Counted from the stretch's first letter, positions 7,242-15,270 are shown. The stretch: 21,540 nt of DNA from Archaeoglobus sp. (GCA_003978865.1 QNXS01000027.1:1-21540), one strand, 5' to 3'. Program-made: numbers and translations. The notes: generated from the letters alone by a model not told the origin.

Positions 7242-9269
7242 GTGAGTGTAAACATTATTGATACTGTCTGCCCGTACTGCGGTGTTGGTTGTGGTATCAG
7301 CCTATCTGTCAGAGATGGCAGAATAGCTGGAGTTGAACCAATGAAGTACCACCCAGTAAACGAGGGGAAGCTTTGTATTAAAGGCAGATACTGTTTTGAG
7401 TTTGTTCACAGAAAAGACAGGTTAAGAAGTCCATTGGTCAGGAAGAACGATGGTTTTTGTGAGACTTCGTGGCAGCAGGTATTAAAAATAGTAGCGGAGA
7501 GGTTATTAGAATACAGAGACGAGATTGGCTTTTTATCTTCTGCAAAGTGCACAAACGAGGAAAACTACATTATACAAAAGTTTGCGAGAGTTTTAGGAAC
7601 AAACAACATCGATCACTGCGCAAGGCTATGCCACGCTCCCACAGTTGTTGGCTTGGGAGAAGCTTTCGGTTCCGGTGCGATGACCAATTCAATTAGGGAT
7701 ATTGAAGAATCAAGATGTATCTTAATAGTTGGATCAAACACTTTTGAACAGCACCCCCTGATAGCAAGGAGAATTCTAAGAGCAAAGAATAGTGGAGCTA
7801 AAATTATTGTTGTCGACCCAAGAAGGACTATTACGGCAAGAATTGCAGATTTATTTCTCCAAATTTATCCCGGAACAAATGTTGCCCTCCTAAACGGAAT
7901 GGCAAATGTGATACTGAAGAAAGAGTTATTTGATTACGAGTTTATTAAGAAAAGAACGAAAGGATTTGAGAAATTTTTAAAGTCAATTGAAAAGTATACT
8001 CCGGAGTTCGTTTCAAAAATCTGTGGAGTTGAAGCGAAATTAATCGAAGATGCTGCAAAGATTTATGCTGAATCGGAAAGGTCTACAATAATTTACTGTA
8101 TGGGTGTGACCCAGTTTGCTCATGGTACTGATAACGTCAGAGCGTGCTGTAATCTTGCATTGCTAACTGGAAACATAGGAAAACCGGGAACAGGTATTAA
8201 TCCACTCAGAGGACAGAACAACGTTCAGGGAGCATGTGATATGGGTGCATTACCGGACTTCTTTCCGGGCTATCAGAGAATTTCAGACAGTAAGGCAAGA
8301 AAGAAGTTTGAAGAACTGTGGGGTTGTGAATTAAGCGATGAAACGGGACTGACTGTAACTGAGATGATTGATGAAGCTGGAAAGAAAATAAAATCGATTT
8401 ATATAATGGGTGAAAATCCTGTTGTTTCTGATCCTGACACGTGTCACGTCGAAAAATGTCTTAAAAAACTTGATTTCTTAGTAGTTCAGGACATCTTTCT
8501 AAGTGAAACCGCAAAACTTGCGGATGTTATTTTACCGGCTTGCTGCTGGGCTGAAAAGGAAGGTACATTTACAAATACGGAGAGGAGAGTCCAGTTAATA
8601 AGAAAAGCTGTTGAACCACCCGGTAAGTCTATGCCAGATTATAGAATAATTTCAGCAATTGCCGGTAAAGCTGGATTAAACGGATTTGACTATTCCTCTG
8701 CTGAAGAAATATTCAATGAAATAAGAACAGCTGTACCGCAATATGCTGGTATTACTTACAGTAGATTGGGGTCGAGGGGTATACAGTGGCCATGCCCAAC
8801 AGAAAATCATCCCGGCACTCCAATTCTACATACTGAAGATTTTGCAACACCGGATGGGCGGGGCTGTTTTTCAGCAGTAGAATACATGGAATCAGCTGAA
8901 AAACCCGACGAAAATTATCCGTTTATACTCACAACAGGCAGAATCGTTTTCCACTACCATACTGGAACAATGACGAGAAATAGCCCTCATTTAGCTGCTG
9001 AAATCAACGAATGTTTTGCAGAGTTAAACATAGAAGATGCAGAAAGGGCTGGACTCAGGAAGGGAGACATCATCAAAGTTACCTCGAGAAGGGGTGAAAT
9101 CACAGCAAAGGTTAGATTGAGCAATATAAAGAAAGGAGTTGTATTTATACCATTCCATTTTTCGGAGTCTCCGGCAAACAGGCTTACACAGCGTGCCTTA
9201 GACAGAGAATCAAAAATTCCAGAACTAAAAGTCTGTACTGTTAAAATTAATAAATTTAAGAAAAAATAA
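7242..9269 (+). CDS. fdhA: Formate dehydrogenase alpha subunit, Mo/W-bis-MGD, cysteine type
   Basis: This catalytic subunit oxidises formate to CO2 at a molybdenum or tungsten bis-pyranopterin centre. Cys10, Cys13, Cys17 and Cys45 (CPYCGVGC, then LCIKGR) bind a [4Fe-4S] cluster, and Lys47 matches the conserved electron-relay lysine. The metal ligand is Cys130 in CARLCHAPTVVGLGEAFGSG. Its codon is TGC (7629-7631), so selenocysteine is not used. His131 follows as in known enzymes. NPLRGQNNVQGACDMGALPD is a typical family block. The C-terminal third is the molybdopterin-dinucleotide-binding domain (TTGRIVFHYHTGTMTRNSPHL, GLRKGDIIKVTSRRGEI). The length of 675 residues matches methanogen FdhA. No Tat signal is present, so it is cytoplasmic. 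GAGGGG lies 5 nt before the GTG start. fdhB begins 23 nt downstream. Confidence 0.94.
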   Translation: MSVNIIDTVCPYCGVGCGISLSVRDGRIAGVEPMKYHPVNEGKLCIKGRYCFEFVHRKDRLRSPLVRKNDGFCETSWQQVLKIVAERLLEYRDEIGFLSSAKCTNEENYIIQKFARVLGTNNIDHCARLCHAPTVVGLGEAFGSGAMTNSIRDIEESRCILIVGSNTFEQHPLIARRILRAKNSGAKIIVVDPRRTITARIADLFLQIYPGTNVALLNGMANVILKKELFDYEFIKKRTKGFEKFLKSIEKYTPEFVSKICGVEAKLIEDAAKIYAESERSTIIYCMGVTQFAHGTDNVRACCNLALLTGNIGKPGTGINPLRGQNNVQGACDMGALPDFFPGYQRISDSKARKKFEELWGCELSDETGLTVTEMIDEAGKKIKSIYIMGENPVVSDPDTCHVEKCLKKLDFLVVQDIFLSETAKLADVILPACCWAEKEGTFTNTERRVQLIRKAVEPPGKSMPDYRIISAIAGKAGLNGFDYSSAEEIFNEIRTAVPQYAGITYSRLGSRGIQWPCPTENHPGTPILHTEDFATPDGRGCFSAVEYMESAEKPDENYPFILTTGRIVFHYHTGTMTRNSPHLAAEINECFAELNIEDAERAGLRKGDIIKVTSRRGEITAKVRLSNIKKGVVFIPFHFSESPANRLTQRALDRESKIPELKVCTVKINKFKKK

Positions 9270-9292
9270 AACATCATTATAAGGTGGTTTTA

Positions 9293-10462
9293 ATGAACAA
9301 ATTCATTTTGGCTTGGGCTAAGGATAGGGAGATAAGAAAGAGGGGACAGTGTGGTGGATTTGTTACAGCTATTCTGAAATTCATGCTCGAAGAAAATATT
9401 GTAGATTACGCTCTGCTTGTTAAAAAGGGTAGCAATCTTGAGTACTCGATTTTTCTGACATCAAATCCTGAGGATGTTGTTGATTGTGCTGGTAGTGTTT
9501 TGTGGGCTACTCCAAACATTGCAAAATTCATAGCAGAGTACTTGGATACAAACGAATACAAGATTGCTGCTGTCTGCAGACCCTGCGATGCGAGAGCAAT
9601 CGTAGAACTCGCGAAAATGAATCAGATTAACATTAAGAATGTATTTATGATCGGGTTAAACTGCTCGGGAACGTTTTTACCAGCAACTCTTGAAAGAATG
9701 TTTGAGACTCTCAATATCCGTGTTGAGGATGTTGAAAAGGTTGGAATTAAAAAAGATAGATTTGTTGTCTTCTTAAAGGATGGTAAAGTGGAAACTTTTC
9801 CACTGGAAGATTTGGAGAAGAGTGGATTGGGTAGACGGGAGAACTGCAGAAGGTGCGAAGTAAAAATTCCAAGAATGTGTGATTTAGCCTGCGGAAAGTG
9901 GGGTGTAATCGAGGGTAAAAAAACGTTTGTCGAAATTTGCTCCGACAGAGGCGAGATCATCGTTAAAAAAGCAGTTGAGTCAGGTGTAGTTGAGTTTGAA
10001 TATGCCAGTGATGAGAATGTTAAAATCAGAGATGAACTGGAAAATTTTGCGCTGAAAATGTCTGAAAAGTGGCAGGATTACTACTTTGGGCAGATGTCGT
10101 CGATGAGCTACGAAGAAAGAAGAAATTACTGGTTCGGAATGTTTGAGAGATGTATAAAGTGCTACGCCTGCAGGGACGTTTGTGCAGTTTGCTACTGCAA
10201 CGATTGCATACTGAATCCATGGAGATTGCTTGTAAAAGGCGGGGAAATTCCACCAAGCTTCAGTTTTCACATTACAAGAGCTGTACACATAGCACAGTCA
10301 TGTGTAAACTGTGGACAGTGTCAGGATGTATGTCCGGTTGAGATTCCTTTGTCAAGGATCGCTCACAAGTTAAACAAAACAGTTCAGGAAATCTGGGGAT
10401 ATATTCCGGGAATTCGCTTGGATGAAAAACAACCACTTTCAAGAGCAGAAAATGATATTTGA
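9293..10462 (+). CDS. fdhB: Formate dehydrogenase beta subunit, FrhB/FdhB family with C-terminal ferredoxin clusters
   Basis: This 389-residue electron-transfer subunit belongs to the F420 hydrogenase/dehydrogenase beta family, which binds flavin, Fe-S clusters and often coenzyme F420. The N-terminal FrhB segment includes KRGQCGGFVTAILKFML and CRPCDARAIVELAKM. The C-terminal FrhB domain has GLNCSGTFLP and the four-cysteine site Cys185, 188, 195, 199 (ENCRRCEVKIPRMCDLACGKWG). The final third adds a cysteine-rich stretch at 287-305 (CIKCYACRDVCAVCYCNDC) and a ferredoxin motif at 337-347 (CVNCGQCQDVCP). It probably passes electrons from FdhA to MvhD and HdrA. ATG 9293 is preferred to the GTG at 9284 because AAGGTGG (9281-9287) is correctly spaced for it and overlaps the GTG. 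F420 binding is a family property, not shown here. Confidence 0.9.
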   Translation: MNKFILAWAKDREIRKRGQCGGFVTAILKFMLEENIVDYALLVKKGSNLEYSIFLTSNPEDVVDCAGSVLWATPNIAKFIAEYLDTNEYKIAAVCRPCDARAIVELAKMNQINIKNVFMIGLNCSGTFLPATLERMFETLNIRVEDVEKVGIKKDRFVVFLKDGKVETFPLEDLEKSGLGRRENCRRCEVKIPRMCDLACGKWGVIEGKKTFVEICSDRGEIIVKKAVESGVVEFEYASDENVKIRDELENFALKMSEKWQDYYFGQMSSMSYEERRNYWFGMFERCIKCYACRDVCAVCYCNDCILNPWRLLVKGGEIPPSFSFHITRAVHIAQSCVNCGQCQDVCPVEIPLSRIAHKLNKTVQEIWGYIPGIRLDEKQPLSRAENDI

Positions 10463-10463
10463 A

Positions 10464-10481
10464 ATATTTAAATTTAAATAT
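10464..10481 (+). promoter_or_regulatory. Palindromic TTTAAAT array, possible internal promoter for hdrA
   Basis: ATATTTAAATTTAAATAT is a perfect 18-bp palindrome between the fdhB stop and hdrA. TTTAAAT occurs at 10467, 10473 and again at 10485. A TATA box near 10472 would start transcription near 10498 and keep the GGAGGA site (10505-10510) in the leader, giving hdrA its own promoter. Confidence 0.4.
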
Positions 10482-10516
10482 GAATTTAAATTATCCTGTA
10501 TTTTGGAGGAATGATT

Positions 10517-12619
10517 ATGTCAGATAAGGATATAAGGATTGGAGTATACATCTGTCACTGTGGAGAAAACATAGCTGGAGCGGTTAACATAAATGAAGTC
10601 GCTGAATTTGCTAAAAACCTTCCAGATGTTGCTGTTGTGAGAGACTACCTATTCATGTGTTCAGATCCTGGGCAGGAGATAATCAAGGAAGACATCAGAA
10701 AGGGACTTGTAAACAGAGTCGTAGTGGCTGCCTGCACACCAAGAACACACGAACCGATTTTCAGAAGGGCTTGTGAGGATGCGGGTTTGAACAAGTACTA
10801 CTTCGAGATGGCAAACATAAGAGATCAGTGCTCTTGGGCGCACTGGCACGAGAAGGAGAAAGCTACAGAAAAGGCAAAGCAGCTTATAGCTGCAGCAGTT
10901 GCTAAGGCAAGACTGCTCGAACCCTTAGAAGACAGATACGTCGAATTGAACAAAAACGTAATGGTGGTCGGTGGAGGAATTGCCGGCATATTCGCAGCTT
11001 TGGATTTAGCCAATGCCGGTTTTAAGGTGTATATGGTTGAGAAGAATCCATCCATCGGAGGAAACATGGCTAAATTAGACAAAACGTTCCCAACAAACGA
11101 CTGTTCTGCATGCATCCTTACCCCACTGATGGTTGAGGTAGCTAACCATCCAAACGTCGAGCTGATTACATATGCTGAAGTGGAATCGGTGGATGGGTCA
11201 GTGGGTAACTTCAAAGTTAAAGTTAGAAAGAAGCAGACTTACGTTGACTGGGAGAAATGTACCGGTTGTGGAGCATGCATAAATGCCTGTCCTCCTAAAG
11301 CAAGAGTGCCTGATGAGTTCAACGAAGGACTAAGTCTAAGAGGAGCAATATACATTCAATTCCCGCAAGCTGTGCCAAAGAAGGCTGTGATCGATCCTGA
11401 TGCCTGCATAAGGTGTAGTGGAAGATGGTTTGGAGAGGAGCCGAGAAGAACTAAGGACGGTAAGCCAATCTTGGCTCCTTGCGAGAAAGCTTGCCCGACC
11501 GGAGCATGTAGTAGAGACGAGCCGAGAGATCCAAACGGTGAGCTGATTGAACTAAACGTCGGATCGATAATCGTGGCTACCGGTTACAAAGTAATGGACA
11601 AGAAACAATTCAAGGAGTTCTCTGATAGTCCGAACGTAATCACAGCTCTTCAGATGGAAAGACTGATTACAGCTACCGGCCCGACGGAAGGCAAGCTGAT
11701 CGTTCCTTCCGACATTCCAAAGTATCTGGAGTGGAAGAAGAAAGTTGAGAAAGGCAAGGAGGCTGAATTAGAGGCGAGAAAGCCCAAAGTTATAACGTTC
11801 GTTTCTTGTGTGGGTTCGAGAGATAACAGGTACCATACGTACTGTTCAAGAGTTTGCTGCATGTACATGCTAAAGCAGGCGATGTTGCTGAAGGAGAAGT
11901 ATCCTGAGTTGGATATATACATGTTCTTCATAGATGTAAGGACTCCCGGTAAAGACTTTGACGAATACTACATGAGATGCAGAAATTTAGGAATCAAGAT
12001 TTTCAAGGGCAAGGTTGGAGGAGTGCAGAAATTGCCAGATGAGAGATTGCTCGTTAAAGGTTACGATGCTGACTTGGGCAAGCCTGTAGAGCTTATCTCC
12101 GACATCGTAGTTCTTGCAACAGCTATCGAGCCAAATACGGATCTGAAAGATCTGGCAAGAAAGCTTGGCATCAACGTCGGAGCTGAGGGATTCCTCAGAG
12201 AGAGACACACCAAGCTTTATCCAGTAGACACAATGACTGAAGGGATATTTATTGCTGGATGTGCTCAAGGTCCAAAGGATATTCCAGACTCAGTAGCTCA
12301 GGCTAAAGCAGCTGCTTCTTCAGCAGCGTCATTACTCGCTCCGGGCAAGATGAAAGTTGAACCGCTCATATCAGAAGTTAATCCGGAGAAGTGCACGGGA
12401 TGCGGTATCTGCGTTGAACTCTGTCCATACGGTGCAATTGAGATGGTTGAGTACAATGGCAAAAGAAAATCGAAGATAAACGAAACTCTTTGCAAGGGAT
12501 GCGGAGTTTGTGCAGCAGCATGCCCGAGCAAGGCGATAACTTTGCATGGATTTACCTATGAGCAGGTGGTCGCTCAGATTAGGACTATCGCAAAGAAAGG
12601 AGTGATTGAGGAGGTGTAA
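10517..12619 (+). CDS. hdrA: CoB-CoM heterodisulfide reductase-type subunit A, flavin-based bifurcation core
   Basis: HdrA carries the FAD at which electrons are bifurcated and a chain of [4Fe-4S] clusters. The N-terminal domain has the four conserved cysteine sites ICHCGENIAG, FMCSDPGQ, AACTPRTHEPIF and RDQCSWAHWH. The FAD-binding motif VVGGGIAGIFAALDLANAG begins near residue 150, followed by NPSIGGNMAKLDKTFPTNDC with a CSAC site near 195. Ferredoxin-type motifs lie at Cys248 onward (CTGCGACINACPP), at Cys297/300/322/326, and in the C-terminal insert at about 626 (CTGCGICVELCP) and 658 (CKGCGVCAAACP). In the second motif the third cysteine is displaced by a 21-residue insertion. GGAGGA at 10505-10510 is well spaced for ATG 10517 and abuts the ATG at 10511. 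The length of 701 residues is longer than the typical methanogen HdrA. Confidence 0.94.
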   Translation: MSDKDIRIGVYICHCGENIAGAVNINEVAEFAKNLPDVAVVRDYLFMCSDPGQEIIKEDIRKGLVNRVVVAACTPRTHEPIFRRACEDAGLNKYYFEMANIRDQCSWAHWHEKEKATEKAKQLIAAAVAKARLLEPLEDRYVELNKNVMVVGGGIAGIFAALDLANAGFKVYMVEKNPSIGGNMAKLDKTFPTNDCSACILTPLMVEVANHPNVELITYAEVESVDGSVGNFKVKVRKKQTYVDWEKCTGCGACINACPPKARVPDEFNEGLSLRGAIYIQFPQAVPKKAVIDPDACIRCSGRWFGEEPRRTKDGKPILAPCEKACPTGACSRDEPRDPNGELIELNVGSIIVATGYKVMDKKQFKEFSDSPNVITALQMERLITATGPTEGKLIVPSDIPKYLEWKKKVEKGKEAELEARKPKVITFVSCVGSRDNRYHTYCSRVCCMYMLKQAMLLKEKYPELDIYMFFIDVRTPGKDFDEYYMRCRNLGIKIFKGKVGGVQKLPDERLLVKGYDADLGKPVELISDIVVLATAIEPNTDLKDLARKLGINVGAEGFLRERHTKLYPVDTMTEGIFIAGCAQGPKDIPDSVAQAKAAASSAASLLAPGKMKVEPLISEVNPEKCTGCGICVELCPYGAIEMVEYNGKRKSKINETLCKGCGVCAAACPSKAITLHGFTYEQVVAQIRTIAKKGVIEEV

Positions 12620-12622
12620 TAT

Positions 12623-13186
12623 ATGGAGGTTATGGAAGGCGTTCCACCAGTTATCAATTTAACCGAAGTGGCAAGGACGGAGAAAGAAGAGTTTGAAAAG
12701 AAGGTTTCGGAGCTAATCATCGAATTTGGAGCAGAGAACTTACTAGCTTGTATGCAGTGCGGAGCTTGCGCTTCTATATGTCCGCTCGCGAGAGTTGGAT
12801 TTGAATGGTACAACAAAAAGTTGATCAAGGCTATTCTGATTGGGATGAAGGAGGAACTTTTGGACGATTCCACACCATGGGCATGTGTTGCTTGTAACAG
12901 ATGCACAGAAATTTGCCCGAGGCAAGTTTCTCCGTTCGAAGTTATGTTTGCGATGAGAAGATTGATGGTCGAAGAACTTGCTATTTCTACGCTTGCTATA
13001 GAAGGGGATAGATCACTTTACGAGCACGGACATGCTGTTTACATGACCGGAAGGGAAGCAAGGAAAAAGGTAGGTTTACCAGAAAAACCACCTACAACCG
13101 ATTCTGATGAAAAAGCTCTGCAGGAGTTGAGAACAATTTTGAAGAACACCAAGCTTGCCGAGCTCGGTTTAATTCCCATGGAGTGA
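12623..13186 (+). CDS. hdrC: Heterodisulfide reductase-type subunit C
   Basis: HdrC is the small soluble subunit that relays electrons between HdrA and the catalytic subunit HdrB. The 187-residue frame carries two complete [4Fe-4S] motifs: Cys43-46-49-53 (CMQCGACASICPLAR) and Cys88-91-94-98 (CVACNRCTEICPRQV). The usual helical stretch follows (SPFEVMFAMRRLMVEEL). The C-terminal part is charged and has no further recognised motif. The start at 12623 lies 3 nt after the hdrA stop. GAGGAGGTG (12608-12616), inside the end of hdrA, is its ribosome binding site, so translation is likely coupled. The ATG at 12632 has GGAGGT only 1 nt away and is disfavoured. Confidence 0.93.
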   Translation: MEVMEGVPPVINLTEVARTEKEEFEKKVSELIIEFGAENLLACMQCGACASICPLARVGFEWYNKKLIKAILIGMKEELLDDSTPWACVACNRCTEICPRQVSPFEVMFAMRRLMVEELAISTLAIEGDRSLYEHGHAVYMTGREARKKVGLPEKPPTTDSDEKALQELRTILKNTKLAELGLIPME

Positions 13187-13195
13187 GGTGATCTT

Positions 13196-14134
13196 ATGAT
13201 TTCGGAAACTGTCTCGGAAACCTTAAAGGAGAAACTCAAGTTTGGGTTGTTTTTGGGATGTAACATTCCGTTCAACAGACCAGATGTCGAGCAGGCGATG
13301 AGAAAGATCTTTCCAGCTCTGAACGTTGAAATTGATGACTTGGTCGGACAGTCTTGCTGTCCATCGTGGGGAACGATGCCGTCTGTGGATGTGGTTGGCT
13401 GGTGTGCGGTGGCTGCGAGAAACCTATGCTTGGGTGAAGAGAAGGGAATCGATTTGATGGCAGCATGCAACAGCTGTTATGGAAGTCTGAATGAAGCAAG
13501 ACACAAGATGCTCAATAATCCAGAGATAATGAACAAAGTAAACGAAATCCTTGCAAAGATCGGAAAGAAGTATGAAGGAAAGGCAAAGTGCAGGCACGTT
13601 GCATGGGTTCTTTACAGAGATGTTGGTCTGGAGAAAATAAAGGAATCAATAAAATACTCTTTGGATGGGCTTACGATAGCAGTTCAGCCGGGCTGCCACT
13701 TCTTATGGCCATCTGAAGTCTATCCAGATAAGGAGGAAGATCCGTTTAATCCGAAAGTGCTGAGAGAACTCTGCAAAGCCTTAGGTGCGGATGCTCCTTA
13801 CTACACTAAGCTTATCGACTGCTGTGGTATGGGTGCTTTAAGAAGTACAAATCCTGAGAAATCTTTTACCCTCGTAAAAGAGAAGCTTGAATGCATAAAA
13901 GAGGAGATAGATGCCGATTTAATAGTAACAACCTGCTCATCATGCCTGATACAGCTTGATGATGCTCAGGAAAGACTCAGGAAGGAGGGTAAAATAAGCT
14001 TCTCCATTCCGGTTCTGCATTATGTCCAGTTGCTTGCATTATGCATGGGTTTCGACCCTCAACAGGTAGCTGGCATTTGCGTTACGCCAAGAGATGAGAT
14101 AATTAAAAGAATTTTGGAGAGTGGTAAGAGATGA
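13196..14134 (+). CDS. hdrB: Heterodisulfide reductase-type subunit B, two CCG domains
   Basis: HdrB holds the two non-cubane [4Fe-4S] clusters at which disulfides such as CoM-S-S-CoB are cleaved in methanogens. Both cysteine-rich CCG motifs are complete. The first is Cys22-x31-Cys54Cys55-x35-Cys91-x2-Cys94 (GCNIPFNRP, QSCCPSWG, ACNSCYGSL). The second is Cys167, Cys209Cys210, Cys247 and Cys250 (PGCHFLWPS, IDCCGMGAL, TTCSSCLIQ), with 41 residues between its first two sites, slightly more than the usual 31-39. The site therefore looks catalytically competent. Whether the substrate in this organism is CoM-S-S-CoB or another disulfide cannot be read from the sequence. GAGGTGA (13185-13191) precedes the ATG. 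The stop codon overlaps the next gene by 4 nt. Confidence 0.93.
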   Translation: MISETVSETLKEKLKFGLFLGCNIPFNRPDVEQAMRKIFPALNVEIDDLVGQSCCPSWGTMPSVDVVGWCAVAARNLCLGEEKGIDLMAACNSCYGSLNEARHKMLNNPEIMNKVNEILAKIGKKYEGKAKCRHVAWVLYRDVGLEKIKESIKYSLDGLTIAVQPGCHFLWPSEVYPDKEEDPFNPKVLRELCKALGADAPYYTKLIDCCGMGALRSTNPEKSFTLVKEKLECIKEEIDADLIVTTCSSCLIQLDDAQERLRKEGKISFSIPVLHYVQLLALCMGFDPQQVAGICVTPRDEIIKRILESGKR

Positions 14135-14586
14135 TTGAAGGGCAAGAAGAGGGAAAGATGGAAGAGTGGGAACCCAACATCATCGTTATTGCTTGCAACT
14201 GGTGCACTTACCAAGCAGCTGACTTAGCTGGAAGTCTTAGATACTCGTATCCCCCCACTGTAAAAATTGTCAGAGTTCCATGCAGTGGCAGAGTTGAACC
14301 TGAGTTCATAATTGAAGCTCTGATTAACGGGGCGGATGGTGTCCTTATAGGCGGTTGTCATCCGGGAGACTGTCACTACAAGAATGGTAACTACAAAGCT
14401 CTGAAACGCTTTGAATTGCTCAAAAGTGTAATTGAAGAGTTTGGAATAGAACCAGAAAGGGTAAGGCTTGAGTGGATAAGCGGTTCTGAGGGTCTGAAGT
14501 TCGCTGAAGTTATGAAGGAGTTCAACGATACTATAAGAAAGCTTGGGCCTAATCCGTTAAAATGGAAAGAAATAAATAGTGTTTAA
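14131..14586 (+). CDS. mvhD: MvhD-type 2Fe-2S linker subunit (hydrogenase/Hdr delta subunit)
   Basis: MvhD is a small iron-sulfur protein that docks on HdrA and delivers electrons from hydrogenase MvhAG or formate dehydrogenase. The five conserved cysteines are present in IVIACNWCTYQAADLAG, RVPCSGRVEP and GGCHPGDCHYKNGNY. Positions are 13, 16, 42, 67 and 72 when counted from the second methionine. The first ATG overlaps the hdrB stop as ATGA, which suggests translational coupling. However, the second ATG at 14158 (MEEWEPN) has GAGGG 4 nt upstream and gives an N-terminus like known MvhD proteins, so the true start may be 14158. No mvhA or mvhG hydrogenase genes follow. In this cluster the electron donor is therefore most likely the FdhAB encoded upstream. 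Confidence 0.9.
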   Translation: MIEGQEEGKMEEWEPNIIVIACNWCTYQAADLAGSLRYSYPPTVKIVRVPCSGRVEPEFIIEALINGADGVLIGGCHPGDCHYKNGNYKALKRFELLKSVIEEFGIEPERVRLEWISGSEGLKFAEVMKEFNDTIRKLGPNPLKWKEINSV

Positions 14587-14601
14587 TAAACATTAAATTT
14601 T

Positions 14602-15270
14602 ATGGAATTTAAAATACTTTCAAGACCAAGTTACAGTCTTCTTGAGCTAAGAATGGATAAAGGAGAAGAAATAGTTGCGGAGCCGGGAGCAATGGTTTAC
14701 ATGAAAGGTGTTAAACTTAAAACAGAGGCAGCTGGTGGTCTTCTTGGAGGTTTAAAGAGGATGGTTGCAGGAGAATCTTTCTTTGTAAACAAATACATAG
14801 CTTTTGATGATGCAGTTCTCGGCTTATCCCCCAAGTATCAGGGAGATATAGTGCACGTGAATGTTGAAGGTGAGCTCTTAGCTCAGAGTGGCGCATTTCT
14901 TGCAAGTTCAGCAAACATAAACATAAATGCCCTCTGGGGTGGAGCAAAGACATTTTTTTCAGGTGAGGGATTGATACTGCTGAAACTTGAAGGCTATGGA
15001 GATGCTTTTCTTTCCTCATTTGGTGGAATAATTGAAAGAGAGGTTGAAGACGGTTTTGTTGTAGATACAGGTCACATAGTGGCGTTTGAGTGCTCTCTTG
15101 ACTTCCACGTGAAAAAAGCCGGTGGAATTAAAGAGACACTTCTTAGTGGAGAAGGTCTTGTGGCTGAATTCCATGGTTCTGGAAAAATATGGATTCAGAC
15201 AAGATCTGTCAGTGAATACATTGGATGGCTCTCATCTTTGATACCAAGTGATGCGAGAAGGCAAAATTAA
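14602..15270 (+). CDS. AIM24 / TIGR00266 family protein (COG2013)
   Basis: This is a 222-residue soluble protein of a widespread family of unknown biochemical function (DUF124), with a beta-prism-like fold of internal repeats. Family features are the N-terminal FKILSRPSYSLLELRMDKGEEI, then VAEPGAMVYMKGVKLKTEAAGG, the glycine-rich GGLLGGLKRMVAGESFFVNKY, the LFLSSFGGI-like GDAFLSSFGGIIEREV, and DGFVVDTGHIVAFE. No signal peptide or membrane segment is seen. It follows mvhD by 15 nt without a clear Shine-Dalgarno site, so read-through from the hdr operon is possible, but a functional link is not evident. Its last 4 nt overlap the end of the convergent M42 peptidase gene, leaving no room for a terminator between them. 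Confidence 0.85.
   Translation: MEFKILSRPSYSLLELRMDKGEEIVAEPGAMVYMKGVKLKTEAAGGLLGGLKRMVAGESFFVNKYIAFDDAVLGLSPKYQGDIVHVNVEGELLAQSGAFLASSANININALWGGAKTFFSGEGLILLKLEGYGDAFLSSFGGIIEREVEDGFVVDTGHIVAFECSLDFHVKKAGGIKETLLSGEGLVAEFHGSGKIWIQTRSVSEYIGWLSSLIPSDARRQN

Noticed and set aside
7242..10462. fdhAB as a recently transferred block, because parts of fdhA are more AT-rich than hdrA
   Set aside because: A rough look at Lys and Tyr codons showed only a mild shift, which may reflect expression level; no mobile-element ends, tRNA target or direct repeats flank the genes.
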